A stretch of 64,000 bases of DNA from an uncultured Paracoccaceae bacterium. GTDB taxonomy: Bacteria; Pseudomonadota; Alphaproteobacteria; Rhodobacterales; Rhodobacteraceae. A program made the position numbers and the translations under genes. Positions 35,502-44,492 of this stretch are shown here, piece after piece. Below the pieces are notes generated by a model, which ran no database searches, was not told the origin of the DNA, and worked only from the letters and a program-made list of their open reading frames with translations. How positions within the stretch are numbered: the first letter of the stretch is position 1; each line of letters begins with the position of its first letter. The DNA lies in contig CAKZOU010000041.1 in the NCBI GenBank assembly GCA_937138255.1, positions 62,001 to 126,000 on the forward strand. Reading direction: 5' to 3'.

Positions 35502-36760
35502 CCATCGAACTTCACACCCTCCCCAACGGGTTCCGCATCGTGACCGAAAATATGCCGGGGCTGAAATCGGCCTCGGTCGGCGTCTGGATCATGGCCGGTG
35601 GCCGGCATGAACGGCTTGAGCAGAACGGCATCGCCCATTTCCTCGAGCATATGGCCTTCAAGGGCACCAAGACCCGCACCGCCCTGCAAATCGCCGAAGA
35701 GATCGAGGATGTGGGCGGCTATATCAACGCCTACACAAGCCGCGATGTAACGGCCTACTATGCCCGCGTGCTGGAAGAGGATGTGCCCCTCGGCCTCGAC
35801 ATCATCGCCGATATCCTGACCAATCCGCTTTTCGATCCCGCCGAGATCGAGGTCGAGCGCGGGGTGATCCTGCAGGAAATCGGCCAGACCTACGACACGC
35901 CTGACGATATTGTGTTCGACTGGCTGCAAGAGGCCGCCTATCCCGATCAGCCGCTTGGCCGCACGATCCTCGGCCCCCCAGAGCGCGTGAGCGCCTTCAC
36001 CCGCGCCGATCTTGCCGGTTTCGTCTCCGAACACTACGGGCCCGGCCAGATGATCCTCGCCGCCGCAGGCGCCATCGACCACGACGCCATCGTGCGGCAA
36101 GCCGAGCGCCTCTTCGGCCACCTCTCGCCGGTGATCGCACCCGCAGCCCCCGTGCCTGCCCGCTTCGGCGGCGGCGAGAGGCGCGAGATCAAGGCGCTCG
36201 AGCAGGTCCACTTCACGCTGGCCTTCGAGGCACCCGACTACCGCGACCCCGCGATCTTTACCGCGCAGGTCTATTCCACCGCCCTAGGCGGCGGGATGTC
36301 GAGCCGCCTCTTCCAGGAAATCCGCGAAAACCGCGGGCTTTGCTATTCGATCTTCGCCCAGACCGGCGCCTATGACGATGCTGGCCTGACGACGATCTAT
36401 GCCGGAACTTCCGGTGAGCAGATCGAAGAGCTTGCCCTCATCACCATCGACGAGATGCGCCGCGCCGCCGACGATATGTCGGAAGCCGAGGTCGCCCGCG
36501 CCCGCGCCCAGATGAAGGCGGGGCTCCTCATGGGGCTTGAAAGCCCGTCCTCGCGTGCCGAACGCCTCGCGCGGATGCTGCAAATCTGGAACCGTATCCC
36601 CTCGATCGAGGAAACGATCGCCAAGATCGACGCCGTCGCCACCCGCGACGTGCGCGATTTCGCAGGCCAAACCGCTACCGCCGGCGCGGCATTGGCGGTC
36701 TATGGCCCCGCCGAGAAAACGCCCACGCTCAGCGCCCTGCGCGAAAGGCTTGTTGCCTGA
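35498..36760 (+). CDS. M16 family zinc peptidase (mitochondrial processing peptidase-like)
   Basis: 420 residues. The inverted zinc motif HFLEH (His47, Glu50, His51) is intact, with the distal Glu in the EEIEDVGGYINAYTSRD region. Both M16 halves are present. It is similar to the PqqL/MPP-beta class of bacterial peptidases and is probably cytoplasmic, since no signal peptide is visible. The start is TTG, overlapping the thrC stop, and its ribosome site (GGGAG) lies inside thrC. The stop shares a base with the next ATG. Confidence 0.92.
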   Translation: MTIELHTLPNGFRIVTENMPGLKSASVGVWIMAGGRHERLEQNGIAHFLEHMAFKGTKTRTALQIAEEIEDVGGYINAYTSRDVTAYYARVLEEDVPLGLDIIADILTNPLFDPAEIEVERGVILQEIGQTYDTPDDIVFDWLQEAAYPDQPLGRTILGPPERVSAFTRADLAGFVSEHYGPGQMILAAAGAIDHDAIVRQAERLFGHLSPVIAPAAPVPARFGGGERREIKALEQVHFTLAFEAPDYRDPAIFTAQVYSTALGGGMSSRLFQEIRENRGLCYSIFAQTGAYDDAGLTTIYAGTSGEQIEELALITIDEMRRAADDMSEAEVARARAQMKAGLLMGLESPSSRAERLARMLQIWNRIPSIEETIAKIDAVATRDVRDFAGQTATAGAALAVYGPAEKTPTLSALRERLVA

Positions 36761-37344
36761 TGCTGGGGATGCGGCGCAAGGTCCGGCTCGAAACCGAGCG
36801 GCTGACCCTGCGCCCGCCGATGCATGGCGATTACAAGCCCTGGGCCGATCTGCGCCAGCAAAGCCGCGATCACCTCGCCCCGTGGGAGCCGACCTGGTCG
36901 ACCGACCACCTGACCCGCAAGGCTTTCACGAACCGCGTCTATTGGGCCCAGCGGTCGATCGCCAACGGCTCGGCCGTGCCGCTTTTCCTGATCCGCCGTG
37001 AAGACGAGGCGCTCGTCGGCGCGATCACCCTCGACAACATCCGCCGCGGCCCCGCCCAATCGGGCACCACCGGCTACTGGGTCGGCGCGCCCTATGCCCG
37101 CGCGGGCTATATGCGCGAGGCGCTTCAGGCGGTCGTCCACTATGCCTTCAGCACGCTCGACCTGAGCCGCCTCGAGGCCGGCTGCCTGCCGGAAAACGCC
37201 GCCTCCCGCGGGCTTCTCGAGAAATGCGGCTACAAATACGAGGGCGTGGCCCAGAGCTATCTCCAGATCAACGGCCGCTGGCGCAACCATGTGCTCTATG
37301 CCAACCTCCGGGGCGACAGGCGCGGGAAGTCAGACGCGAACTAG
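36760..37344 (+). CDS. GNAT N-acetyltransferase, RimJ/RimL-like
   Basis: 194 residues. The N-terminal strand RLETERLTLRPP and the acetyl-CoA region TTGYWVGAPYARAGYMREAL are those of RimJ/RimL-type ribosomal-protein acetyltransferases. RLEAGCLPENAASRGLLEKCGY is the usual C-terminal motif. It is translationally coupled to the M16 peptidase, an order I associate with Rhodobacterales. The precise substrate is unknown. Confidence 0.9.
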   Translation: MLGMRRKVRLETERLTLRPPMHGDYKPWADLRQQSRDHLAPWEPTWSTDHLTRKAFTNRVYWAQRSIANGSAVPLFLIRREDEALVGAITLDNIRRGPAQSGTTGYWVGAPYARAGYMREALQAVVHYAFSTLDLSRLEAGCLPENAASRGLLEKCGYKYEGVAQSYLQINGRWRNHVLYANLRGDRRGKSDAN

Positions 37345-37368
37345 GCCATCGCAAGGCAAGGGACTGGC

Positions 37369-37920
37369 ATGACGATCTGGATTGCGTTGATGCGCGGGGT
37401 AAACGTTGGAGGCTCCGGCAAGCTGCCAATGGCGGCGTTTCGCCAAATGTTAGCAGGGATGGGTTTCGAAATGGTCCGAACCTACATCCAATCCGGCAAC
37501 GCCGTATTTCGCGCTCAAGCGCCCTCGGCCATGGCGCTTGGCGAGGCGATTTCGGAAGCTGTCGAACGCGAGTTCGGCTTTCGGCGCAAATGCCATGTGA
37601 TTGATCATGAAACACTAGAGCGGGCATTGGCCGAATGCCCCTTCAAGGTCGAAGAGGGGCAAGGAAGAGCGGTGCACTTCGTCTTTATGGATCCCGCACC
37701 CAGCCAGCTAGATGGTGCCGTACTTGATGCCCTCGCCGCGAAGGATGAGGACTGGGCAGTTCGGGGCGATGTGCTTTACCTGTTCACGCCGGCAGGACTC
37801 GGAAATTCAAAACTCGCTGCCGGATACGAGAAGGTGCTCGATACGGATGTGACGGCGCGTAATCTCAATACCGTGCGTGCCTTGGCCGCGCTAGCGGCAG
37901 CTTCGGCCTCTGAGGGATGA
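37369..37920 (+). CDS. DUF1697 family protein
   Basis: 183 residues with the DUF1697 signature at the N-terminus (IALMRGVNVGGSGKLPM, then YIQSGNAVF). It is a conserved cytoplasmic protein of unknown role that spreads sporadically. Base composition looks lower in GC than the flanking genes, consistent with a more recent arrival. Its stop overlaps the start of the next gene (ATGA), so it is nevertheless well embedded. Confidence 0.88.
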   Translation: MTIWIALMRGVNVGGSGKLPMAAFRQMLAGMGFEMVRTYIQSGNAVFRAQAPSAMALGEAISEAVEREFGFRRKCHVIDHETLERALAECPFKVEEGQGRAVHFVFMDPAPSQLDGAVLDALAAKDEDWAVRGDVLYLFTPAGLGNSKLAAGYEKVLDTDVTARNLNTVRALAALAAASASEG

Positions 37921-39335
37921 GCCAGATGATGCTGAACCCCGTCACCGAAGCCTTCGTCGCCAAACTGCGCGAGGGCCTGCCCGAGGCCGCCTTCCGCGAG
38001 GCCTCTGACGCCTATCTCACCGAACCCCGCGGCAAATATCGCGGCAAGGGCGTGGTGATCGCGCCTGCCTCGGCCGAAGAGGTGGCCTTCGTCGTCAAGG
38101 CCTGCGCCGAGGCCCGCGTCGGCATCGTCCCCCATTCCGGCGGCACCGGCCTTGTCGGCGGGCAGGTGATGCCCGAAGGGCCAACACCCGTGGTTCTCTC
38201 GCTCGCCCGCATGAACCGCATCCGCGGCATCTACCCGGCCGAGAACGCGCTTGTCGCCGAAGCGGGCGTGATCCTGGCCGACGTGCAATCCGCCGCGGCC
38301 TCGATCGGCCGCCTCTTCCCGCTGTCCCTCGCCTCCGAAGGCTCGGCCCGGATCGGCGGCCTCTTGGCCACCAACGCCGGCGGCGTCAACGTCCTGCGCT
38401 ATGGCAACGCCCGCGCCCAGTGCCTCGGCCTCGAGGTCGTCCTCGCTGATGGCACGATCTGGAACGGCCTCACGCGTCTGCGGAAAGACAACACCGGCTA
38501 CGACCTGCGCGATCTGATGATCGGCTCCGAAGGCAGCCTCGGCATCATCACCGCCGCCACCCTGATCCTCGCCCCGCGCCCCCGCTCGGTGGCCACCGCG
38601 CTGCTCTCTGTGGGCTCACCCGACGACGCGCTCAAGCTCCTGACGCTCGCGCAAGAGCGCCTTGGCCAGACCATCTCGGCCTTCGAACTCCTCAGCCACA
38701 TGGGCTTTGATTTCATGGCCGAGACAGGCGTCGGCGCCCCGTGCCCCATCGCCGGCGGGCCTGAATGGATGGTGCTGGCTGAGATCGGCCTCTCCGCCGA
38801 GACCGGAGCCGAGGAAGCCATGATGGGCCTCTTCGAGGCGGCCCTCGAGGCGGGCCTCGCCCAGGATGGCGTGATCGCCAGCTCCGAGGCCCAACGTGCC
38901 GCGCTTTGGAAAATGCGCGAGGAAATCCCCGAAGCCAACCGCCGCATCGGCGCGATCTCCTCCCACGATACCTCGGTGCCGCTATCGGCCATCCCCGGCT
39001 TCATCGCCCGCGCCCGCGCCGCCATCGAGGCCATCGGCCCCTACCGGATCAACTGTTTCGGCCACCTGGGCGACGGCAACCTGCACTACAACGTCTACCC
39101 GCCCAAGGGCGAGACCAAGGCCGCCCACGCCCCCCGCCAGCGCGAGATCCAGACCGCGGTGCACGATATCGTCCACGCCTTGGGCGGCTCCTTCAGCGCC
39201 GAACACGGCATCGGCCGCCTCAAGGTCGAAGACCTCGAACGCTACGCCGACCCCGCCAAACTCGCCGCCATGCGTGCAATCAAACAGGCGCTTGACCCCA
39301 AAGGGATCCTCAACCCCGGCGCGGTTCTTCGATAG
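37917..39335 (+). CDS. FAD-linked oxidase, GlcD/D-2-hydroxyacid dehydrogenase type
   Basis: 472 residues. The FAD-binding 4 domain carries PHSGGTGLVGGQV and GSEGSLGIITAATL. The C-terminal domain has the metal/substrate motif NCFGHLGDGNLHYN and GSFSAEHGIGRLK. This pattern fits D-2-hydroxyglutarate or D-lactate/glycolate dehydrogenases of the GlcD family; the exact substrate cannot be fixed from sequence. Soluble; the electron acceptor is unknown. Convergent with the next gene after 8 bases. Confidence 0.9.
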   Translation: MSQMMLNPVTEAFVAKLREGLPEAAFREASDAYLTEPRGKYRGKGVVIAPASAEEVAFVVKACAEARVGIVPHSGGTGLVGGQVMPEGPTPVVLSLARMNRIRGIYPAENALVAEAGVILADVQSAAASIGRLFPLSLASEGSARIGGLLATNAGGVNVLRYGNARAQCLGLEVVLADGTIWNGLTRLRKDNTGYDLRDLMIGSEGSLGIITAATLILAPRPRSVATALLSVGSPDDALKLLTLAQERLGQTISAFELLSHMGFDFMAETGVGAPCPIAGGPEWMVLAEIGLSAETGAEEAMMGLFEAALEAGLAQDGVIASSEAQRAALWKMREEIPEANRRIGAISSHDTSVPLSAIPGFIARARAAIEAIGPYRINCFGHLGDGNLHYNVYPPKGETKAAHAPRQREIQTAVHDIVHALGGSFSAEHGIGRLKVEDLERYADPAKLAAMRAIKQALDPKGILNPGAVLR

Positions 39336-39343
39336 GCCTGCGC

Positions 39344-39892
39344 CTAGGTTTTGACCGGCCCGCTCCCGCACCTTGGGATCGGCCGCCCGCGATTGGCGTA
39401 GGCGATGAACATCACGATTTCGTCCGGCGCCGGTCCGTCCGGCACGGAGAGGGTCATCGTGTCGAAATGATCGAAAGACCAAGGGTTGTCCTTGTGGCCA
39501 AGCGGCAGATCGATCGATGCCCCGACCGCACCGATCTTGACATTCGACGAGATGACCGCCGCGCCTCCGCCGGCGGCTGCCCGCATTGGGGCGCCCAATC
39601 TGGGGTGGATCACGGCGCCTCCGTGTTCCATATCGCCCGATGCCCCGACTATGGCCGCCTTGCCATAGGAAACCGGCGGGGCCTTCAGCAGGCCGACCGC
39701 CTGTTCAGCAAGCCGCTGACCGAGTTCTGCGCCGATCTCGAAGAGAGGCGACAGGTCGTTTTCAAAGCGGCCCGCGAGTGGGTTCCTGAAAACCGCCGCG
39801 GCCGCAACGCGGGTCACCGGCGCGCAGGGCGTGCCAAAGGAATCCGTTTCAATGACTTCGCTCAGGAAAACCGTTTTCCGAACCTGTATCAC
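39344..39892 (-). CDS. Amino acid synthesis family protein (DUF1185-like)
   Basis: 182 residues, compatible with the family's roughly 190. Features that led to the call are GKAAIVGASGDMEHGGAVIHPRLGAPMR and PWSFDHFDTMTLSVPDGP. The family is named for loose links to amino acid metabolism, and no reaction is established. The start is GTG at 39892 with GGAGG 6 bases upstream, an unusually strong site for a non-ATG start. It is a single gene, convergent with the FAD oxidase. Confidence 0.78.
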   Translation of the reverse strand: MIQVRKTVFLSEVIETDSFGTPCAPVTRVAAAAVFRNPLAGRFENDLSPLFEIGAELGQRLAEQAVGLLKAPPVSYGKAAIVGASGDMEHGGAVIHPRLGAPMRAAAGGGAAVISSNVKIGAVGASIDLPLGHKDNPWSFDHFDTMTLSVPDGPAPDEIVMFIAYANRGRPIPRCGSGPVKT

Positions 39893-39992
39893 CGCTGACC
39901 TCCGACATTCCCGCTAGCCTCAGCATCGCTGGCAAAAGCCTGTGGGTCGAGCTTTTCGTGCAGGGCGCAGAAAAGGGATCGGGAAGCCCCCC

Positions 39993-40523
39993 TCAAAGCC
40001 CCTCAAAGGCGCAGAGGGCATGAACCTCCATCCCCAGCGCCTCGAGCTTCTTGCGCCCGCCAAGTTCGGGCAGATCGACGATGAAAGCGCAACCGACGAT
40101 CTCGCCGCCCAAACGCTCCACAAGCTTGATCCCCGCCTCGGCGGTGCCGCCCGTGGCCAGAAGATCATCGACCAAGAGGATCTTCTCCCCCGGCTGGATC
40201 GCATCGTCATGCACCTCGACCACCGCCTCGCCGTATTCGAGCTGATAGCTCTCCGAAATCGTCGCCCCCGGCAGCTTGCCCTTCTTGCGGATCGGCACGA
40301 ACCCCACCGTCAACTGATGTGCAATCGCACCGCCCAGAATAAACCCCCGCGCCTCGAGCCCCACGACCTTGTCGATCTCCATCCCTGCGTAGGGGTGCAG
40401 AAGCTGGTCAATCGTCATCCGAAACCCCCGCGGATCGGCAAAGAGCGTCGTCACATCCCGAAACATGATCCCCTCATGCGGGAAATCGACGATCGTGCGG
40501 ATGTAGTCTTTGACGGTTTTCAT
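39993..40523 (-). CDS. apt: Adenine phosphoribosyltransferase
   Basis: 176 residues, standard APRT length. The PRPP-binding motif [18 protein letters not shown] and the N-terminal [14 protein letters not shown] are diagnostic. It converts adenine and PRPP to AMP. With mtnP about 0.9 kb away it completes salvage of adenine from methylthioadenosine. The start at MKTVKDY is preferred to a longer in-frame reading. Confidence 0.96.
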   Translation of the reverse strand: MKTVKDYIRTIVDFPHEGIMFRDVTTLFADPRGFRMTIDQLLHPYAGMEIDKVVGLEARGFILGGAIAHQLTVGFVPIRKKGKLPGATISESYQLEYGEAVVEVHDDAIQPGEKILLVDDLLATGGTAEAGIKLVERLGGEIVGCAFIVDLPELGGRKKLEALGMEVHALCAFEGL

Positions 40524-40601
40524 GGGGCGCTCCGGCTGGTGTCGGGGTTTGGTAGCATGGCGAGGGAAGGGGTGGCGAGGGGGAAGGACGCTCACCTTAC
40601 C

Positions 40602-41330
40602 CTATTGGAAAGTCACCCAGCCTGCCGGATCTTCGGTATGCCACACTTCGAGTCGTCCCGCCAAATCCTTGCTGCCTTGGAACGAGATACGCCAGATGTC
40701 GTAGACTTTCGCCTCATTTTCAGACCACTCGACTAACAAGTTCCATAGATTCCTCGAGTGAATGAGCGTATCGCAGACTAGCGCCTGTCGAATTTTCTGG
40801 CCGCAATTCAGCACGTTGTTCGCATACGGCGTCGGATGCCCTCCGATCCGGCAGTGCCAGTCATAGTGGCCTTGCTCAAAGTGACCGTTCGCCGCTCTGC
40901 GCAGATGCCTCGGCTGCCAAGCCGTTCGTCGTTCATCATCGGAAGCTTCGAACCAATCGGCGGCTGCGCGAATTCTCTTGGCGAAGCAATAAACAAGGTA
41001 CTCGGTCTCGAGGAGTTGGCGCATCAAAACAGATGCGGCATAGCATTCGTTCGCGTTCACGCTTGCCAAAATTGCAAACACAACACTTGCACTTGAGCGC
41101 AGCAATGTCGCTATCGCGACCGCCTCGCTCGAGCCGTTGCCGCCGGAGGGCTTGTCACGCGTATTATCCTCCCCGAAGACATGACCTGCGAGAGAAAGGT
41201 GATTCCCGGCTTTCCGCAACGCGGCCGCTACTTCCAGGGCCAAGGCATAGCGTATTTGGGGCCATTCGCCCGTCTGAAGGGCTTCGGCCAATTTCTCGTC
41301 CATGCCGACACCTACATCTCCAACTTCCAT
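40602..41330 (-). CDS. Hypothetical alpha-helical protein
   Basis: About 242 residues, not recognised. It is predicted soluble and largely helical, with a central stretch VLMRQLLETEYLVYCFAKR and a His/Trp-rich part (HFEQGHYDWHCRIGGHP). Codon use is less GC-biased than that of its neighbours apt and mtnP, and the gene separates these two functionally linked salvage genes, so it looks inserted. Start candidates are 41363 (TTG), 41330 and 41303; none has a convincing ribosome site. A 22-base tandem repeat sits just upstream. Confidence 0.6.
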   Translation of the reverse strand: MEVGDVGVGMDEKLAEALQTGEWPQIRYALALEVAAALRKAGNHLSLAGHVFGEDNTRDKPSGGNGSSEAVAIATLLRSSASVVFAILASVNANECYAASVLMRQLLETEYLVYCFAKRIRAAADWFEASDDERRTAWQPRHLRRAANGHFEQGHYDWHCRIGGHPTPYANNVLNCGQKIRQALVCDTLIHSRNLWNLLVEWSENEAKVYDIWRISFQGSKDLAGRLEVWHTEDPAGWVTFQ

Positions 41331-41348
41331 GTCAGTAAAGAAGAAATT

Positions 41349-41392
41349 TGATAGGCGCTTCAACCCCCTCTGATAGGCGCTTCACCCCCCTC
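41349..41392. repeat. 22-bp tandem direct repeat
   Basis: There are two adjacent units (41349-41370 and 41371-41392), each beginning TGATAGGCGCTTCA and ending CCCTC, which differ at one base by my reading. The second unit ends on the first two bases of the mtnP stop codon complement. It marks the junction between mtnP and the atypical hypothetical gene. Confidence 0.85.
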
Positions 41393-42260
41393 ACAAAACC
41401 CGCCCCGCCACAGCCCCCAGCTTCTCCACCAGCGCTGCATCCCGTTTCCCCGGCGCGGTCATCACCGCAAACTCCAGCGCCCGGTCGCAGCCGCAGCGGC
41501 AGGGCGCGCGCTCGCCGCTCAGGTAATCCGGCAGCCGCCCCACCAGCCCCCTTGCGTGGTCGGCGTTGCCGGTGAGGGTCGCGATGATGGTCGAGATATC
41601 GACGGCCCCATGCTCGGGGTGCCAGCTGTCATAATCGGTGATCATGGCGATAGAAGCATAGCAAAGCTCCGCCTCGCGGGCCAATTTCGCCTCGGGCATA
41701 TTCGTCATGCCGATCACGTCGCAGCCCCACGTCTCGCGGTAAAGCTTGCTCTCGGCCACCGAGGAAAACTGCGGCCCTTCCATCGCCAGATAGGTCCCGC
41801 CGCGATGCACGTTGATCCCCTGCGCCCGCGCCGCCTGTTCGGCCGCATCGCCAAGGCGGGCGCAGACCGGATGGGCAAGGCTCACATGGGCGACACAGCC
41901 CGTTCCGAAAAAGGATTTCTCGCGGGCGAAGGTGCGGTCGATGAATTGGTCAACGATCACGAAATCCCCCGGCGCCATCTCTTCGCGGAACGAGCCGCAG
42001 GCCGAGACCGAGATCACATCCGTGACCCCGAGCCGCTTCAAAGCGTCGATATTGGCGCGGTAGGGGACGGTCGAAGGCGAATGCACATGCCCGCGCCCGT
42101 GGCGGGGCAGAAAGGCCATGGGAATGCCCCTCAGTGTGCCGGTCAGGATCTCGTCCGAAGGATCGCCCCACGGCGTTACGACCCGCTCCCAAGCCGCCCC
42201 TTCAAGCCCCGCGATCTCATAGACCCCCGACCCGCCGATCACCCCGATTTTCGTCTGCAT
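41391..42260 (-). CDS. mtnP: S-methyl-5'-thioadenosine phosphorylase
   Basis: 289 residues of the nucleoside phosphorylase family. IGVIGGSGVYEI, the phosphate-binding PRHGRGHVHSPSTVPYRANI and YLAMEGPQFSSVAES match MtnP. It splits methylthioadenosine to adenine and methylthioribose-1-phosphate. Adenine would pass to Apt nearby. A tail with clustered cysteines (APCRCGCD) is present near residue 255. The ribosome site GGGAGG is good. Confidence 0.93.
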   Translation of the reverse strand: MQTKIGVIGGSGVYEIAGLEGAAWERVVTPWGDPSDEILTGTLRGIPMAFLPRHGRGHVHSPSTVPYRANIDALKRLGVTDVISVSACGSFREEMAPGDFVIVDQFIDRTFAREKSFFGTGCVAHVSLAHPVCARLGDAAEQAARAQGINVHRGGTYLAMEGPQFSSVAESKLYRETWGCDVIGMTNMPEAKLAREAELCYASIAMITDYDSWHPEHGAVDISTIIATLTGNADHARGLVGRLPDYLSGERAPCRCGCDRALEFAVMTAPGKRDAALVEKLGAVAGRVL

Positions 42261-42316
42261 CCTGCCGCCTCCCTTTTGGCCGATACTCTAGGGACCGCAC
42301 CCCGACGTGGAAAGGG

Positions 42317-43882
42317 TCAGTCGCGGCGAATGATGCCGGTGATGGCCGCAGCCCCCATGGCTGTCAGGAACCAGCCGAACCCCTCGGCCAGGAAGTTGAG
42401 ACGAAAGGCCACATAGCCGATCCAGTTGGCGGTGGTCGCGGTCCATGCCGATTGCTGTGCAAAGTCGATCAGCGGGATGAACACGTCCGACGCATAGATC
42501 AGCGCGCTGAAGGTTTCATAGTGTCGGCCGACGTCGCTCTCTGCCCAGATGCGGCCCGGCGCCAACGGGCTTTCTGCCATTGCAGCGGCCCAATCGGCCG
42601 AGTTGAGGATCACCTCCGAGTTCGGCACCATCCCACCAAAGCGCCAGCATAACAAGTACAGCCCCGTCAGAACCGCAACTGTGCCGACCATCCAGTAGAA
42701 GGCGAACTGAGGCGCATAGCCATAGCCCACAAGCCGCCGCGCCAGCCCGTTCCAGAGTTTGAAACCGGTCCGGCGCAGCCAGTGCCAGCCGATATCGCCC
42801 CGCACACCTTGCCTGCCCGCCCAAAGTTCTTGCGCCCGCTGCCGATCCTGCGCGATCCGCTCCGCCGCCAGCTTGCGTTCCTTGGCGATCAACACCGCCC
42901 GCGCATCCCGCTCATGCCCCATCTCGCGCAGCACCTTGGCAAGCTGGGTATAGGGTTGAGGGGTGAAGGCACCGTTGCTCCTGTCGCCCTTGGCGAGCCA
43001 TTCGAGGCGGCCTTCGGCATCGGTGAAGGTGGCGACCAAACGATCATAGCGCATCCCGTCGAGGAACAGCCTGCCTCTCTCCGGCCAACTCTTGGCATCG
43101 TCTGCCATCGCGTGGATATGGGCCGAGTAGAAGTCGACAGAACCGCTCGGCACCGTGACCTTTTTCCAGTGCAACGAGCCGATTTCTGCGTCCTGCGCGA
43201 TCAGCGCATCGCCATCCGCATTTTCGAAGCTCCCCCCGTCGCAAGACAACTGCCCGCCGATCTTTGCGCCCACGAGGCTGACCTCGCCCTTGGCGCTAAA
43301 GCCATCGCTGAGAAAGACATCGCCCGTCACCTCGGCGCGCTCCGCGATCAGCGCATTGCCACCCGCATTGTCGAAGCTCCCCCCGTCGCAAGCCAACTGC
43401 CCGCCGATCTTTGCGCCCGCGAGGCTGACCTCGCCCTTGGCCTTGAAATTGCCGCGCAGAAAGACGTTTTGCGTGACCGAGGCCCCTTGAAGGTTCAGGC
43501 CCTTAACCGCGCTGCCTGTCAGGAACAGCAGTTGCAGGCGGGCGGCGAGGGCCGTGATGCCCGCACCAAAGCGGCAATTTGTCAGCCCAGTTGGCCCTTT
43601 CGCCTCGGCAAAGCTCAGGTCCAGCGGCCCTTCGACATAGGCGCCTGCAAGTCGGACCCCCCATTCATGCACCCGGCAATCCTCGGCCCCGCCGAGGATC
43701 AGCCAGCGCAAGAGGTCGGCGCGGATGGTGCGGGCCTTGGATTTGCGCTTGGGCAGCATGCCGTCGCCCAACTTGCACGGCGCCCCCTCCCGACAGCACT
43801 CGATCAACTGCCGTTCGGCCTTGCTCAGCGCCTGATCGCCCGTCAGCGCCTGCCAGTCCGTCAAAGTCCTTGGATGCGCCAT
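42317..43882 (-). CDS. Beta-helix repeat protein with C-terminal membrane domain
   Basis: 521 residues. Residues about 75-240 look like a beta-helix, with two near-identical 49-residue units at 136-184 and 185-233 (GEVSLxGAKIGGQLxCDGGSF). A helical region follows (about 305-355, YTQLAKVLREMGHERDAR). The C-terminus has hydrophobic segments near 395-415 and 485-517 flanking ALIYASDVFIPLIDFAQQSAW. Related proteins are usually annotated only as hypothetical or membrane-associated. The resemblance to sensor-plus-channel layouts is inference. The N-terminus is cytoplasmic by position of basic residues. Confidence 0.75.
   Translation of the reverse strand: MAHPRTLTDWQALTGDQALSKAERQLIECCREGAPCKLGDGMLPKRKSKARTIRADLLRWLILGGAEDCRVHEWGVRLAGAYVEGPLDLSFAEAKGPTGLTNCRFGAGITALAARLQLLFLTGSAVKGLNLQGASVTQNVFLRGNFKAKGEVSLAGAKIGGQLACDGGSFDNAGGNALIAERAEVTGDVFLSDGFSAKGEVSLVGAKIGGQLSCDGGSFENADGDALIAQDAEIGSLHWKKVTVPSGSVDFYSAHIHAMADDAKSWPERGRLFLDGMRYDRLVATFTDAEGRLEWLAKGDRSNGAFTPQPYTQLAKVLREMGHERDARAVLIAKERKLAAERIAQDRQRAQELWAGRQGVRGDIGWHWLRRTGFKLWNGLARRLVGYGYAPQFAFYWMVGTVAVLTGLYLLCWRFGGMVPNSEVILNSADWAAAMAESPLAPGRIWAESDVGRHYETFSALIYASDVFIPLIDFAQQSAWTATTANWIGYVAFRLNFLAEGFGWFLTAMGAAAITGIIRRD
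43184..43477 (-). repeat. Two 147-bp in-frame direct repeats inside the beta-helix gene
   Basis: Codons 136-184 (43331-43477) and 185-233 (43184-43330) are tandem copies with long identical stretches, for example around the GAKIGGQL codons. This indicates a fairly recent internal duplication of a beta-helix turn set. Confidence 0.8.
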
Positions 43883-44002
43883 CGCCTCGCCCCCGCCAAA
43901 TGCAAACCGCCCGCCGGGCCTGATCGGGCCGGAGCGGGCGGGGGTGGTGCGTGATCACCCCCGCCACCACTCTAGGTGGCAAAGGGGCTGGGTGCCAAGT
44001 GC

Positions 44003-44422
44003 TCAAGCCGCGCTGTCGATGATCTCGAAGTCGTGGGTGAGCGTGGCGGTCGCGGCCATCATCTTCGAGGCCGAGCAGTATTTGTCGATCGACAGCTGCA
44101 CCGCGCGTTCGACCTTGGCGGGATTGAGGTTCTTGCCTTCCACGACGAAATGCATGTGGATCTTGGTGAAAACCTTGGGTTCGGTCTCGGCCCGCTCGGC
44201 CGAAAGCTCGACCCGGCAATCCTCTACAGCCTCGCGCCCGCGCTCGAGGATCAGCACCACATCAATCGCCGAACAACCTCCGGTACCCAGTAGCAGAAGC
44301 TCCATCGGCGAAGGGCCGGGCTTGGGGCTCTCGTTATGAGCGGTGCCAAAGGCGATGGCGTGGCCGCTTTCGGTCTGGCCGACAAAGGTGCGGTTTCCGG
44401 CCCAGGTGACGGTGGCTTTCAT
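44003..44422 (-). CDS. OsmC/YhfA family protein
   Basis: 139 residues. GGCSAIDVVLILERGRE and DKYCSASKMM give the two conserved cysteines of the OsmC/Ohr fold, which reduces organic peroxides in its best-known members. YhfA-type members have no settled substrate. The ATG at 44422 has AAGGAA upstream, and a longer in-frame reading adds low-complexity residues. It is co-oriented with the flavin reductase gene 70 bases upstream. Confidence 0.88.
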   Translation of the reverse strand: MKATVTWAGNRTFVGQTESGHAIAFGTAHNESPKPGPSPMELLLLGTGGCSAIDVVLILERGREAVEDCRVELSAERAETEPKVFTKIHMHFVVEGKNLNPAKVERAVQLSIDKYCSASKMMAATATLTHDFEIIDSAA

Positions 44423-44492
44423 GTCGATTTCCTTATGTTGTCGCGCATGACTTACTGCGCGCGCCAGCGGCCCGCAATCGGCCAAATCAGCG

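Noticed and set aside
39934-39956. AAAAGC-N11-GCTTTT hairpin downstream of apt
   Set aside because: The stem is short and A/T-only outside one GC pair, and it could easily arise by chance, so it was not listed as a terminator.
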